This document shows, in pieces, positions 42,001 through 56,472 of a DNA stretch of 64,000 nucleotides. This stretch comes from Ectocarpus siliculosus (lineage: Eukaryota; Sar; Phaeophyceae; Ectocarpales; Ectocarpaceae), in contig FN648598.1 in NCBI GenBank assembly GCA_000310025.1, positions 1,325 through 65,324 on the forward strand, in the 5' to 3' direction. Below the pieces are notes generated by a model, which was not told the DNA's origin, did not search any database, and was given only the letters and a program-made list of their open reading frames with translations. A program made the position numbers and the translations under genes. Numbering within the stretch: the first letter of the stretch is position 1; each line of letters begins with the position of its first letter.

Positions 42001-45000
42001 AATTTCACAACATACCTTCCGTGCCAGAGGTCATCTCAATTGCTCAAGACACATATTCTGTGGCGATCACTTATAACAGCGCAATGCCAAACGACACGTC
42101 AAAAGACAGTGCCCGATAGCGCGAAGAACGAAACAAACGTGAATTGACGACCCGCCGACAACTCGTCTGACCTGCCCTCCAAGGGTGCGTTTTTCCTATC
42201 CAAGATAAACCTTTGCTTGAGGTTTCCTTCTCATCACATGAAAATAGTGACCATAAAGGGGTTATTTCCTTCAGAAATTCATGAGCAACACAATCAGCCC
42301 TCCAAGAACTTCGCTCTAGCAAACAACGGGCGCTCAGTCACAATGGTCGTCTCGGAAAACGAACAAATGCACTCACGAGCTGCCGCCGGTCCCCTCAAGC
42401 CTGTCCACGACTTCCTGCAGCAGCACGAGCTCTGGGGAGGGCGGTGCATTTGCTGCCAGCGACGGCACGGCTGCTCCAACATCTCCCACGGATACCTCGC
42501 GAGGCAACCCCCCTCCCGCCGGCACACGACCGACCCAAGTAACCCCATCTGCTGCTGGTGTTGCCGTTGACGTTGACGTTGAAGGCAGTGTTGTCGCAGG
42601 GCTGGCAACGGCCGTCGGAGAAGGGCCGACTGCAGCAGCAGCGGCAGCGGCAGTCTCGGGCGACACCGCCCCAGCCAAGAGGTCATCTTCCATCCTACAT
42701 GAGCGGAGAATACGGGATGGGGTGGGCAACACGCACGACGCTCAGCAGGCATGTAGGCGCGTGTAGGCTTCGTGTGACTCACATGTGGTAGTGCCAAGGT
42801 CTCCTCCCACTTGCGCTTGCTCGAAGAAGGGTAAGGAGCAGGTTGTCTCTTCGAACACAGCATGGTGACAATAGCAAAAGGGAACGTTTTCTCCCGGTTC
42901 AGTCCGACGTCTACAGCGGTGTTAACCCTCTGCTGCCGTGAAAACACGGAACGCGGTAAACCCAGACCTGTGCTAAAGCTCACCATGGGGCGTTGTCATC
43001 CTCGGCTTTGCCTCCCCACGGCTTGGAGATCACGAGGCACCCCGCAAGAGCCGCTCCGGCCCCTGCCAGTTGCCGGTCTAGGCCCAGCAGCCAGTAGCCG
43101 CCTCCGTCCCCTCCGCTGCCAACCTAAAATACAAACACCCCGCAATGGCATGAATTGCCGGAATGAGACGTTGTGGTCACTGTGGTCACACGCAGAACTC
43201 GTGCCTACTGACGAGCGGAGCAAATCAACTTTGCCCTAGACTGCTATATGTAGACAAAAATGCACGGTGACCAGCGAAGCAGCAAACTCTCGTGAAGACA
43301 GTTTCATCTACATTGATGGCAGAAAAGGTAAGCAAACAAAAGGAAGCTCTGCACAGTATGGCATAGATACCAAAACAAAACTCGCGTCTCGGCAACCGTT
43401 CTGACTGGATTGACACCGAGTTCAAAGCGAAGTGGGAAAAGCAAAAGGAAAAACGACTTTTTCACTACTCATCAACGTTTGTCCCATGACAACTCGATAC
43501 AATTCGCTTTCTTGACGCATGATATGCGCATAAAGAAGCATTTGAGTGAGCCCACCTTCTTCAACTCGGCTGAGGCAGTGAACTTCCAGCCCCAATCTTC
43601 GTTCGATCCGTCCGTCCTCCACTCAATCCAGCATCTGAAATTTACCGCGTGTTTGAACACGGCAATACAGTCGAAGCGAAAATGCCAACGTCGACCATCA
43701 GAGCGCAGCGATTACACGAGCATGCACCGTCCGATGTTGCGGGCATCGGTTGGGGTCGAACCTAGCACAGCGTTTGCCAACTCATCTTCAGAATGAAACG
43801 CGTCGGCTATACTGCTGTCAGTCAAGGTTGAATTCCCACCGAACGATGTCCGGTATAGCCTGTCCACAACGACGACACCAAAAAAATGACGAGTACATAA
43901 CGGCACTACTGGAAGCTCGGTCTCTTCCAAGAAGTTAGAGTTCATAAGAAAAAAACGAAGGAAAAGGATCGAAAAACTATACTGTATTAGGCCCAAGCTG
44001 ATCGTACTCTCTCCTGGCCACGCACGATACACGGATTAAGCAGGCCTACCTTTCCGCCTCGATCACTAGCGGATCCCTGCCGCCGAATCCCGGGAAGTTG
44101 CAAGAGCTCCCGGTGCCCGAGAGCTTGGGAATTCTCGGATGCCATGACTCCGTCTTCGACTCGTCCTTCCAAAACACCAAATAGTCGTACCTGCAGAACA
44201 ACCGAGCGACAGCAGGTTGCCCAGACATCACGTACCTTCACGCTAAAAAGCACTTGCTACCACACACCAAAGGTATCCTCGTATTCTAGCAGCACACCAC
44301 AAAAAACACGTTTTCGTGGACGAAGGGCAAACTAGCTGTGCGAATACGAACGTGTGCTATTTAGCAACCGCTCGATTGAGCCGGCACGAGCCAACCAAAA
44401 AAGACATGTGGCAATACAATCGCCTCGTTGTCGCTAATACGATGCTGAACAAATCTACACCACACATACCCGTCCTCTGTGCGCGAGCGTTCATCAAACG
44501 TCACCACCATCCTGGCAGCGCCTTTGATCTCCAGAACCAGGGTCTCATTCGTCAGCGCTTCGTAGTTGTGCTTGCTCTCCATCACCTTGCGGAAACACGA
44601 CGGAAATCACGTGACAACAAACTCTGAATGACATGGATGTTCGTAGGTATTTCTACTGGTACGAGGCATGTAGTTTATTAGCCTGGTAGAGGGTGGCCTG
44701 AACACGTTTATAGTGGCCTGGCTGCTGCTATTCAAGGCCAGAGACGACCACCGTAGAGAAACCCACCACAGACTTGTTGACGGTGCCCACGCCCTTGCTA
44801 ACCCCGGCCACGGACAGTCGGTCCTTTGGTACCCTCTCCAGCAACTTGGAAACCATCTTCATCACTCCCACGATCTCCCGTGCCATGGTGCTCAAGCGCC
44901 CCTGTATCGGTGGGCGAAGGGTGTTGTATGCCGGTCGGGTGTGTATGAATCAACTCACCCAACTGAATAACGAATCCGTTGAACCACGGGTTGACAGACA

Positions 45001-48000
45001 CACGGCGATCGGTCGACAACAACTCGCTCATGGGGCAGGGGAATCATTTCGTCTATCGGTTGACGGCTTGACTCGCCGTGTCAACTCTGTCAGGTACATC
45101 AACTCCCAGGTCTATTGTGCCAGTCAGATCAACAGCGCTTGCTTGTATTACCGAGCGACAATACATCAACAAAACAACGGCAACAGTACATACCAGCCAA
45201 AAGACGCTAGTTTTGCTGCCAATCTCGAAGCTAAGCCGGTAATCTCATTAGATATAGACTAGCCTCATGGCCGGCTTTTCCTTGTTGCACATCAAACAAC
45301 GTAAAATCGGGCTAAATGGGCCACAAACCACCGCCCAAGCTGATCAACCAGCCAAGTAACAAGCTGTTGAGGTGACGATATCAACTGTAGTGTTGCTTGC
45401 CTGTATTTTAGTGCCGTGCTTTTCCGCCAGCAGTGTAAGCGACGAAGCCACCATGGGCAAAAGTGCTCCCAAAGGAGACTCCTGAGGGTACGCGTATCAA
45501 TGTTAAGCACGAAACGGGGGTGATTAAGAACGAAGTTCAAGCGCCAAAAAACGACGCACCCTGATGTTGCAGCCACCAATGGCATACACCGTTCAGCCTT
45601 TGGGGTAATCTAATACAGCAACGACGTAACCTTGGGCTACGTCAGAGTCGAAGCTTTACGCACTACCCCAGACACCGGTTCTTTCCCGCTTACAAGCTGG
45701 TTCACGGAAATGAACCCAAATGTATTCAACCACAGCTGCCAAACGAAGTATGTACACAATATTGACACATGTTGTGTCATAGTGACCCCCATGAGCAAGG
45801 GAACAAATCGTCGTGGCCGGAATTTCAATCAGAGCCGTGGCCACGATGCAATGGGCATATATGTGTCTTAGCCAATCAGAAGCCTTCAAAATGATATTAA
45901 ACTAATAATGCGTGCAAACCCGCACTTGCCACCTCTTTCCACCGCAGTTTTGCAACAAAGCAATTACCATGCTCTAGGGGACCCAAAGAAAAAAAAATTG
46001 AAAACGGTCATTGTGGAAGCAAGTTATGCCCAAAATGGTGGTTCGACTGCTGAGATTTGGCGTCGTCCATTTTCCATGGATTGTACATATGGGAAATAAC
46101 ACACACAGAGAGTCTCGCATTGGATTGCCTTGTAATATCGAAGTAAATATTGAATAGTCCTCAGATTTTGATAGCACGGTGCAACAAACTTCCGCAAACC
46201 GTAAAAAAAAATGAGGCGATGTTTGCACTCCTGGCCGGCGTATTGGGGTCCCCTGTATGGAACCCCCGAAAGCCGGTTACAAATACATGAATTCCACTCT
46301 TTTTTTGTCCGCTCCGGGATAGTTCAAAGACCCTTTCCAGGAAGTTTTGTATCAACACTTGTAAACTTGGCGCAGCACGGGGATTTACAGTGAAAAAGGG
46401 GCCACGCGGATCGTATTCTTTACTTATGTCAAGTAGTTTGGGGAAAATCACGCTGAGCAAAACTTCATGGCACAAAAGCTGAAACTGCACGCCGTTTTTA
46501 GGAGTTAGACTTTGAAACTTTGCACACATGTACATTGGGTTCGCACGAAACGCTGTGCGGTGGGGCCTTTTTCATTTTCTCCGATGGTCGCCGGTTATTC
46601 GGGGTCCCAGGAGCCTCACCGACCCCGACATCTCTAGGACCCCGGATATCCGGCGACAGAGAAAAAAGAAGAAAAAGGCCCTGCCACACAGCGTTTCGCA
46701 TTGACCCAAGGTACATGTGTGCAAACTCCTAAAAACGGCGTGAACTTTTGCTGTTGAAATCTTTTTGTTATGGGCCTTTTGTTATCCATTTCCCTGAACC
46801 AGCTTGTATCTACAAACGGGTGAGAGTCAAGACCAAGGGCACCATTACCACGCCTGGAAGTCCTCACCTGCAAGATGCGGTCAGCCTCCTCGGACAAGAT
46901 CCCCTTGCCAGCCACGACACCCTCACCAATCGCGTCAGCCGTCGCCGCAGCTTGGGCTGCCAACGCGGCGCATGACCTGATCGATTGATGGGACACAAGG
47001 CAAGGGGGTCGAGAAGGGACGTAGCCGATGCAGGATCAGGCCCGGTGGGGGGAGCACGTAACCCTGTTTATAACATGAGCGAACCTTCGGTGAACCCCTC
47101 ACAAAACCACCATCAGATAGACTACGAAAGTCTTCCACAACTTAGCGTCTAACACGGACACGTACCCGCATTACAAGTGGGCGACTACAGGCAAACCTGA
47201 GCGCTCTGCCGTAAACTTCAAGCCCATAATGGTGCTATACTATTTCCGATTGACAATGAAGCGCTCACCTGCATAAGGCCGTAACGAGCACGACCAGAGT
47301 GCTGGGTGCCGATACATCCCTGCCAAACCATGTCCCAGTCACTGTAGCTAGAGCATGCGTCGAGTCAAGCCCAACGGCTGTACCATCAGTAGCGCTGGAA
47401 ATATTCGAAGCCGCTTCGTTCCTGTTGGTGTCGCCGCTGGCGCTGTTGGCTGTGGTTGAGTGTGTGGGGAGAGGCGCGAGTCCCATCGCCTTCAAGAAGC
47501 GAGCAATTTCTTCTTCGCAGAGCATGTCGAAGGCTTCAAGATCTGACTCCATGATCACGCAATCCGCGCTGAGGGAAAAAAGTTCGAGAGGTGCAACACG
47601 CAAGAGGATAGAGCGGCGTAGACGTTGATGGTTGCGAGGTTCGTCAGGAGGCCACAATGTGTTGGTCATTGGAACACAAACGATTCGGCATTGTACGGGT
47701 GCGCACTCAGCTGTTGTTGCAACAGCACGTTTCGTACGCTCTGCCCATGGTGAAGCCACAATGGTCCCCGAACAGGGCCATCTCAAGAACCAACCTTCAA
47801 CACGCCTTGCGGAGCACGTAGGTCAATGCTACATCAACAACACCAACGCGATTCCGAACACACCTACTAAGGAGCTGGTTCATCAACCGTCCCAACATCT
47901 CCACCGCAGCCTCTCCCACTCCTCCCGTCAAAGCGGTACCATCCTCCACGCTTCTCCGCCCTGAATCCCTGCGATCGCCTGTATTCTTTTCTTGGGAACG

Positions 48001-51000
48001 GTGTTGCAACGCCTTGATCCTGGAAACCCCTTCAGCTGTGGCGACAGAGAGCAGTAGGCATTGCAATTCGTTCGCGGATGGAGCCGGGGTCGCTACCATC
48101 GTCGTCGCCGCCTGCGCGACATCGTCTTTCCCGAACAACACACCATCGTTCTTGGGAGTGGAGGCCCCGGTCGCCGCGATGGGCGGGGTAACGACGAAAG
48201 GGTTTGGTTCGTTAACTTTCGCGGAAACATTGGGTCGCACCACTATCTCCACCAGCTGACCGGGGTCGGACATCCGGCGGAGCAGAAGCTCTAGGACGGT
48301 CTCTCTTGCTGGGCTCAGGCCGTCGCTATATAGTTTCGAACAAAGACGAAGCAACAAACAGGGAGCGGGAGTGAGCGAGGTGACGTTTCGGGAACGCGGT
48401 GTCGGTAAACACCGTCTCGTCATGCGGCACGCGCGATTCCGAACGGTGTTGTTGTTTGCCTCGAACTGTCGGTGCAATGTCAGCAATTTTCCATCTCCAC
48501 GATACAGCCGCTAAGGTCGTCCATCGCCTTGAACGCCGCAACAAAAAAGGTACATCGATCATGCCTTTCTGTAGCTTCGACCATGCTAGTAAACTCAAAC
48601 GTAACTCGCATTTGCTACCTGCCGCACGGTCCTTGCCTCTCAACTGACGAGCTTCGATCTGGGTTCTAAACGAAATTCATCCGCGATGCATAACAATACG
48701 CCCGTAACCTCAGCCACGTCATATATACTGTACCAGCTGAGTAACGTCAAGTGCGATTCGTACCACACGGTTCTACTCTAGGTCCCGCTTGTGTGTGCTA
48801 GAAAAGGGCTCACCTGAGATACTTGGACAGATACCTCGCCAGCAGGCTATACCTCTGCGCGCACGAGGGGAAGAACAAGTCCATCCCCGTCACGAACAGG
48901 CGAAGGCACGCTCTCTGCAACAAATCCTGCCGCGCCCCCGCGCTCCCCACAGCCACCGCTCTTCGCCCTCCGCCGCTGTGGTCAAGGGCGGAAGAGCCAA
49001 CGCTGCCGGTGCATGACACCCTGCGGACCGCAGTACCGATATCGGCAGCCGAGGGAGTTGCTTCTGAGACAACCCCTGCAGCCTTGTCTTTCGGCCCGAG
49101 GCCCTTCTCGTCGCTCTGCTTGCGAGGCGCTCGGACAGAGGGACGCGGCGTCGACAGTGTTTGCGTGCTTTCTTCTTGCTCCCCGACCTCCGGTCGGTTT
49201 TGGTCGATGACGGCAATCAGAAGACTCAATAGAGGGCCCAGTTTGTCCGGAGAAAACGAAGCCAGAGCCTGGAAAATGAAGAGGGCACAAACGAAAGGAT
49301 AGGGGGAGCGTTGCTCGAAGCGTTCGGGGGTACATGTTGTGCGCGGGGAATGAATGGTCTGTTGGCCTCACAGCAACGAAGGGTGCACGGCAACCTCTTA
49401 CTCCGGTGGACGTTGCACATTATCCACGCAATGAATTTCCAATGGCGCAACAGCCTGAGCTGGACGCGCTGTACGTCACCATTCCCTCGCAATGTAGGCT
49501 GCTCAAATGTTAGGAGAGTCTCTTGATTCGAAAACGGTATTATAGTGAATCCTTCGAGTATAAGAAGTCAACCCCAAGCTGCTATCATGCCACGTACTGG
49601 CTTCTCTAACGCACCGTTGAACCGCGTTGGGGCTCGAAACACGAAGAACTACACGCATTCGTCACTCCAACGAAACTCGCAAGCAGGGCTCATTGTTGCT
49701 AATTATCTCTCACCGCAGCCGGGGTAGAGCCTCTCAGCAGCTGGAACATCTGGTTGGTGAGGATGTTCACCGCCGACAGCACAACCGCTGCGTCCAGCTC
49801 CGCCTGTCCCACAACACCATCTACCTCCTTCGTTACCGTCTGTCCACCCCTTTCGCGAGCAAAACTTGATGCGGCGATCTCTGGTGTTACGTGCTGTGAT
49901 GATACGTCCGGCTGCTGCCGCAGGAGGACCGATTCGTGCCTGAGAATAAGCGTGACGAGGTTGTCGAGAGTCTCCTTCGACACGTCCACGCACATTGGCA
50001 CCTTTCGCGATGAAGCCGCCCGAGGAAGGGGGAAAAGGAGAGGGTAAGAGACACAAGAAAAAAGAGTGATTGCCGTTTATCAATTGCCGGCCGCAGAACA
50101 GCAGGCCTTGGTGCAGCTCGCGTGACGTTTTTTCGGAACCATCTCCAACATACGCAAAACAAACCCTTTCGACCAAGTTTGAGAGGCAACGGGTCAAGAG
50201 GTTCGTAGCAAGGGGTAGGGCGTCTTACCTTTGGGGCCGGTAGACGTTGCCTGACGGTGGCACACCCCTTCTTGGGCATTCGCAGGACCTGGACACGTCG
50301 AAAATGACTTGCAGGGTTACTGTCTCACGTTGTACAAAAGAGAGGAGCACGTGAATAATTTGAACCAATCTTCCCGTGCTGATTATTCCTCTAGAAGAAA
50401 CTCGGTGAGCGACACATGAAAAATAGAAAAAAGACGAAAAACCAAAACGGTTGGAGTCCGCCAGCCGGTTGAACGTCTTCCGTCTCTCGATTCTTACCCG
50501 ACCTCGCATGTTAACAAGTGCCGACCGCCAATATGTTGCTTTTGCTCGTTCTGTTCAGTCCACGTCGCCGACGAGCTCCACCGGCAACAATGCACACACG
50601 GATTAAGTCCAGGTTATTCGGCACCTGAGGTACGGAGCCTGGGATGGCGCCCCTCCGGCCTATCATCGCGAACGAGCTGCGCTTGTGCATGCCGAGCGCC
50701 GCAATCTCTGTGGTCCCGGCCCCCATGGACAAGAGTGCTCTTTTGGCGGAGTTGCCGAGGTTTCCGGAGGAATCCTCCTGTACGGCTATCAGCACCTGGT
50801 GTTGACCGGTGTATAGGTGATACGTGTTAGCTTCGACACAGGCGACAATCGATGTCGCGACAACCCAGCTACGCCGAAGGTATCCCTCAACACTATTAAA
50901 CACGACATTCTTCCTCCGGCGGAAAAAAAGTGGCGGATAGGAACTTTATTCACACATCCCGGCGACAATGTTTTTGACGTCAAAAACTATATCAAGCCGG

Positions 51001-54000
51001 CGGTGTGTTATCCGTACGGGGTGAAATGTTCAGAGACAACATGGTGGTCTCAGAGTAACTCTTATGTTTTGCGTTCATGTTGACCCGCTGAAAATTCTTC
51101 ACCCGGTGTGATATTTGCGTGAAAGACGGAAACTACAAGCTCGACACATAGATCCAATACGGCCGTCTTCGTACCGTGCGGCCCTGGGGCACATTGTTCA
51201 GGTAGTCCGCGAGCCGGTTTGAGGCGTGCACAGATTCGTGAGTGGCGAAGGTCGTGGCGACTTGTCCTCCTGCATCCAGAGTCTCCGTCAGGACCAGGAC
51301 GTTCATGCCTGGCTCCTTGCAACTCCGGTCCTCTCCCCTCACCAGCAGCCTGGAAAAATTCCCGTCGTCTTTACCGCCGGAGGCGGCTTCCAGCTCGCAC
51401 CGCACCCGGGGCTCGGCAACATCCTCCTGCCGGGAGCGCGAACCACGAACACGAAGAGAACATCTAATTCAGTTGAAGGGTATTTGGGTGTCTGGACGTC
51501 AGTACACAGGACAGGTCCCCACCCCCAACGCTGCGCTGTAAATAATCAGCCAACACAATAATGTTGAATGTTCCATCCTCTTACTCTTCACCGATATACG
51601 TCCCAGAGGCTCGTTCTTGCTCACAGAGTGGCTCCCCAGACGTTAGTGCAAAGAACCTGAACCACGACCACCGGAGGACAGACAGCACATCGCACCTAGT
51701 GCACCACTATGCCCGAGCAGCAGGTCACTTTCTCAAGACAACAACACTGTTGTGTACTGGACACGTCCACAAACAAGCGTTGACTTTCTACGTGGCTCAG
51801 CTATTACAAGTACACCATCGACGACCCCACACGCAAAAAAAAAAAAAGTCACCTCTGGCGGCCCGTACGGCTCGCCGAGCCTTTCTAGATAACCCAGCAA
51901 CAGAGCAGCGTGCCCCCTAGCGCATAGCACCGCCTTGTCCCCCCCCTCCTCTCCCGAACCAGCAGGGCCGTGTAGATCCAGCAAGCCAGCCTCCTCAAGC
52001 CCCTCGACGCGGTGACAAGGGGACGAAGAACCCAGCATGATTCGAGCCCAGGCCATTCGCTCGGTGGTGTCCGACACCTTTCCCGGTGCAGCAGAGTCCA
52101 GCGACATGGTTCCCTCGCCCTCCGAAGGAACCACTCCGCGTGGAGACCGCAGTGCTGATGGCCGTGAGCCCTCGGGAGGGCTTGGTCGAGGCGGCGCGAA
52201 GATGGGCGCTAGTCCGTCGTTACGCCACCGACAGAGCTGTCGGGGGAGGGACGAGGGAGATTCGCGGGAAAATTCCAAGGTACATGTGCACAAGAATTCC
52301 TCGGTTTAGATATCTACTTCGTTCGGTTGAATATTCTCTCCGTGCGTTGTGTGACATTTCCTCTGAGGATTAGTTGTCCTACATGTCCAACCGACGACAG
52401 CGTGCACCACCTAGTTTGTGGAGAACAGCACCATGACTGAGTATCGCCCTAGACTCCCTCCCACCCCGGAAAATTATTAGTTTGCTGATCCCGACGTCGC
52501 TGACGGCAAAATTCCAGGCCTCAAATGACCAGCAGTAGCTGTACCTCCAAGTTAGTGTGCCGCCATGAGAGACAAAGTCTATCATCTCGACGAGCCACAG
52601 GTAGGCGCCCTGTGTCGTAGGTACAGCATCTACGCTTTTCCGTTGGAATACTTCATATATCGGGAAGCAAGTAATTCTACCGTTGCGGGACATCCCCGCT
52701 GTTCCTTTGTACGCTGCACCTTCTTCAAGATAGAATCCCACCCCCACATGACGTTGTTGCGGCGGTCGTACCCCAGCCCAGTCGGAGCAAGGCTTCCTGT
52801 AGACCTGGAAACCCAAACGGCGAGTTCGTCGCAAAATATCAAAGTGAAACGCTCGTTGGACATCAACCATAACTACACCGGGAACGATCGCACGAACACA
52901 CGAACTCAGAGAAAGCCAGCAGTGACAAGCTGTTCACGCTCCCAGTGAGGTAAAATACGATATAATAGGACGGGGTGCCTGCCCGTTGCACTTGAAGTGG
53001 GGACAAGCAAAGAGGAATATAGAAGTTGCGAGATCGAGCATGAAATACGACGCCAGTTGGGAGTTTCGACGCGCTTCTGTAACGTTCACGAAACGCGAGG
53101 TCGTTCTGCCGTCGCAATGAACTTTTTCTGGCACATCCTCCATGGTCTAACTATCACCCTATCAACCATGCACACAGCAACAAAAAAATGGACAGATGGA
53201 GGGCCCAAACCGACGTGTGACTTGTTCTGGCGCTCTTTTACATCTGAATGCTGCTGATGTAACAAGCCCCACCTGACGTCGAATTCCATGTCTTCATCCT
53301 GGTGTGTGGTGCCTAGCGCCTCCTCGTCGCCGGATCTCGAGAATACACCAGAGCGGCATCGCATAGCGATAACGGCTGTGTCTACAAGCAGGAACGACGG
53401 GAAGCACGGCACACGGCGAGGAAAAAAGCAGAACGGAAAATGTCGAAAACTCTGTCCCGATTTGTGGATTGTAATGCAAAGCGTCGCTTGACTTGCACAA
53501 GCTTCTTCCTCGGGTCCAACGGCGGTACGAGGGCATCTACTCCCTCCATTTTCTCCAGAACAACGCGCGCAGCTCACGAATGCACGGCCTACCTGGCACA
53601 ACTAACACTTGCGCGAGTATCGACTCGTGTGTTCCGTCTGCGTAGCCCACCTGCCGTCCTCTTTACCACTCCGGAGTGCCTGTGAGTGAGCATGACTAGT
53701 CTCTCTCCGTCGCACAACACCGCGTTCTGGTGGAGCTCCGTCTCGTCCATGCCCCACGCTAGCGTAGCGGTCCTCACGAGGCGATACCCGTCTTCTGGGT
53801 CCAGGAATAACATCTCCAGCCTTCAAAACGTCCAAATAAAACAAAGGAAAAGGGCTGTCGAGAGGCCGCCGACATGCGCCAGCCGTGGCTTCTCTTTTTA
53901 AGTGGTACAGAAATATCGCACGCTGCTGTGTTTTTGCGTGTGACGGTGTTGTAGGTCACAGACAAATTGCCCTCACGCTGCAGCCGGCGAGCGCTGAGGC

Positions 54001-56399
54001 CAGGCAACGCGAGGGCTATCAACGCATCAGCGAGAGGAGACACAAAAGAGCCACAAAGATGCTTGTTAGGCTCCTTGTTGGAGCAACGTTGTTATGCCAT
54101 ACCGTAGGACATGTCTCGCTTCTCGCTTCGCTCTCGTTTCTGCGGCGAAAGAAGTAGAACAGAAAAAACGCACCTGCGTGGAGAGTCACCATCACCCGAC
54201 GCCGTTGCTGCCGCAGCCGCAGTACTCGGGTCGTCTCCCTCTTGCCCGCTTCCCGCCGGGCACACGAGGATAATGTGCCTCGAATCAGTCGTCATAGCGG
54301 GAAACGGAAACCCCCCTTCCTCCTCCTCCCGACACAGACCCTCCCGGACTTCCTCGCTTGGGCCGGTTGCCGACAGCCGGGTCAGCAAGCACCAGGGGGG
54401 GGGGGTCGCTGCTGAAGGCGCCAGGGTGTAGCGGACGAACCTGGCGAAAACGGTACGATAGAAGAGGAAACCAGCGGATCACCTAAAATAGCGCTTCTGG
54501 ATAACCTGTCTCTGCATGGACGTGTCTGAGTGCCTGAAGATGGCGGCAGGAAAGGCGTACGACCTCCGGCTGCTAGAGTTTATGAAAGGTCATGGTGGGC
54601 GCTACGACAATGCGGGAGAGGCTCGTACAAGTGTTGGCTTGCAATTAGCTCCGCGAGGTCGACGGCTGTCCCCTTTAAGGAGTGGATTCAAAACAAAAAA
54701 TTGTGACGAAAGGGTGTTTGACACTGATCCAAAATAACTCGATAGAGCGAAAGGGTGCTATTGTACGGAAATAGGGCGCTCTGCTGCCAATGTGTGACCT
54801 CACCCACGACGGGTTCACGGCACAAAAACACCTAACGCACCGGCCTCCAAGCGCGAATTCCAACAACCAACATGCGTCAATCTCAACCTTCATATGGTGT
54901 TCGGACATCTCATGTATGTGGCACCTTCCTCCTGTGTGGCCGAGGCTGATACCTTCCCATATGCGAAGGTGTAGACAGAGATGGGACGAATAACAAAACA
55001 CACGCAGACAGACACCTGCACAGCAGGAGGGTCAGCCGCACCTTGCGATGTTGGTTACGCCTTCGGCTGCCGTGATCTTCGCCGAGTACTCGGCCGTTCC
55101 TCCCTCTTCCTGCTCATGCTCGGAGGCTGTCCACAAACCCAGGGTGGTCCAGGTGTTCCCGCTCAGCGACGTTTCCACCAAAAGGCTGTTTATTGGTTAA
55201 CGGCAGGCCAGGCCGAAGGCGAGGATAATGATCTTGTTCGTGACGTGTATGGTAGACAAAGCCAAAATTCTAGCTTCACCGATTGACTTGGTGGTGGTAC
55301 TCACGATAGAGGTATTCGTGTGCAGGCAAGAGTAAACACGACACTTTCACCTATCGTATCATATCATGTCATGTAGACATGGGCAAACATTTAGTGAGCT
55401 AAGGGTCAACAGACCCGGAGATCCATGGCACTGAATTGTGGCGGTTTCCGTACACAATGCTAGCATGCATCGACAAGGGAGAACAGGAGAACAGCCAGCC
55501 CTTCCACCAAGATCCAGCAGAAAAAATCAAGATTTAGGAACGACCGCTTTATACTCCATGTCATGCCTGCTGCTCGGCAAACCCGTCCCCTCGGCGCAGT
55601 CTCACCTCTGCATGGCGATGGAAATCCCAGCACCCGGGGACGGGAACAGCTCAACCCCTGCCCCCCGAACACGCCTCGCCAAACCCAGGTCGACAACGAG
55701 GACTCTATCGCGGTCCGACGGCGCGAAGGAAAAGGCCACATCGCTGGGCGAGCTTCCGCCCGAAGGGAAAGGGAGTCGATCCGATTCCTCGCGCACAAGA
55801 AGGTTGTTCTGCGACGCGAAAGCCGGACAGGTGTCACATTGACGTGCGGGAATGAAATTTAGTAGGGAGGAGGGGGGGGGGGCGTACGTCTTGTACGACT
55901 CCTCTTGCTTCTTGCATTCGAATGGGACTACGCAAGGCGACTTGGACCACCAGCTCGGACAGGCGTCAACCATCCTCCAAGGCGTTTCGGAAAGAAACGG
56001 CCGGCACCGGTACCGCGACATTGACATAACGCAACACAGACACAAGCATGAGCAACAGCTGCATTAGCAGCTAATCCCAACCCTGCACCTGGTACAGGAA
56101 CACCGTGCTGGAAGCTGAATGTCTGGCTTTGGAAGATGCACCAGCACAGAAAGTTGAGCCAATAACCGAACCTTCCTTGGGAAACACTTCAAAATACGGC
56201 AGTTCTATCAATTCTCTCCTCCGGCGGCCGCTCAACCATGACTTTCACACAGCAACTACACAAGAGGCACCGTCCTCTACAACCACACTCCTCCTAAAAA
56301 AAACGTCTACAAACTACCACAAACTCTTTGTGAGGGCGTGCGACCCCCAACGATACACCAACCGATGACATACTTAGCATTTTTCCTCATGTCTCTGTT

Positions 56400-56472
<73 letters not shown>

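Noticed and set aside
56387-56471. Arg-Glu repeat protein segment
   Set aside because: Produced by translating the GA microsatellite beyond the GC donor; intronic.
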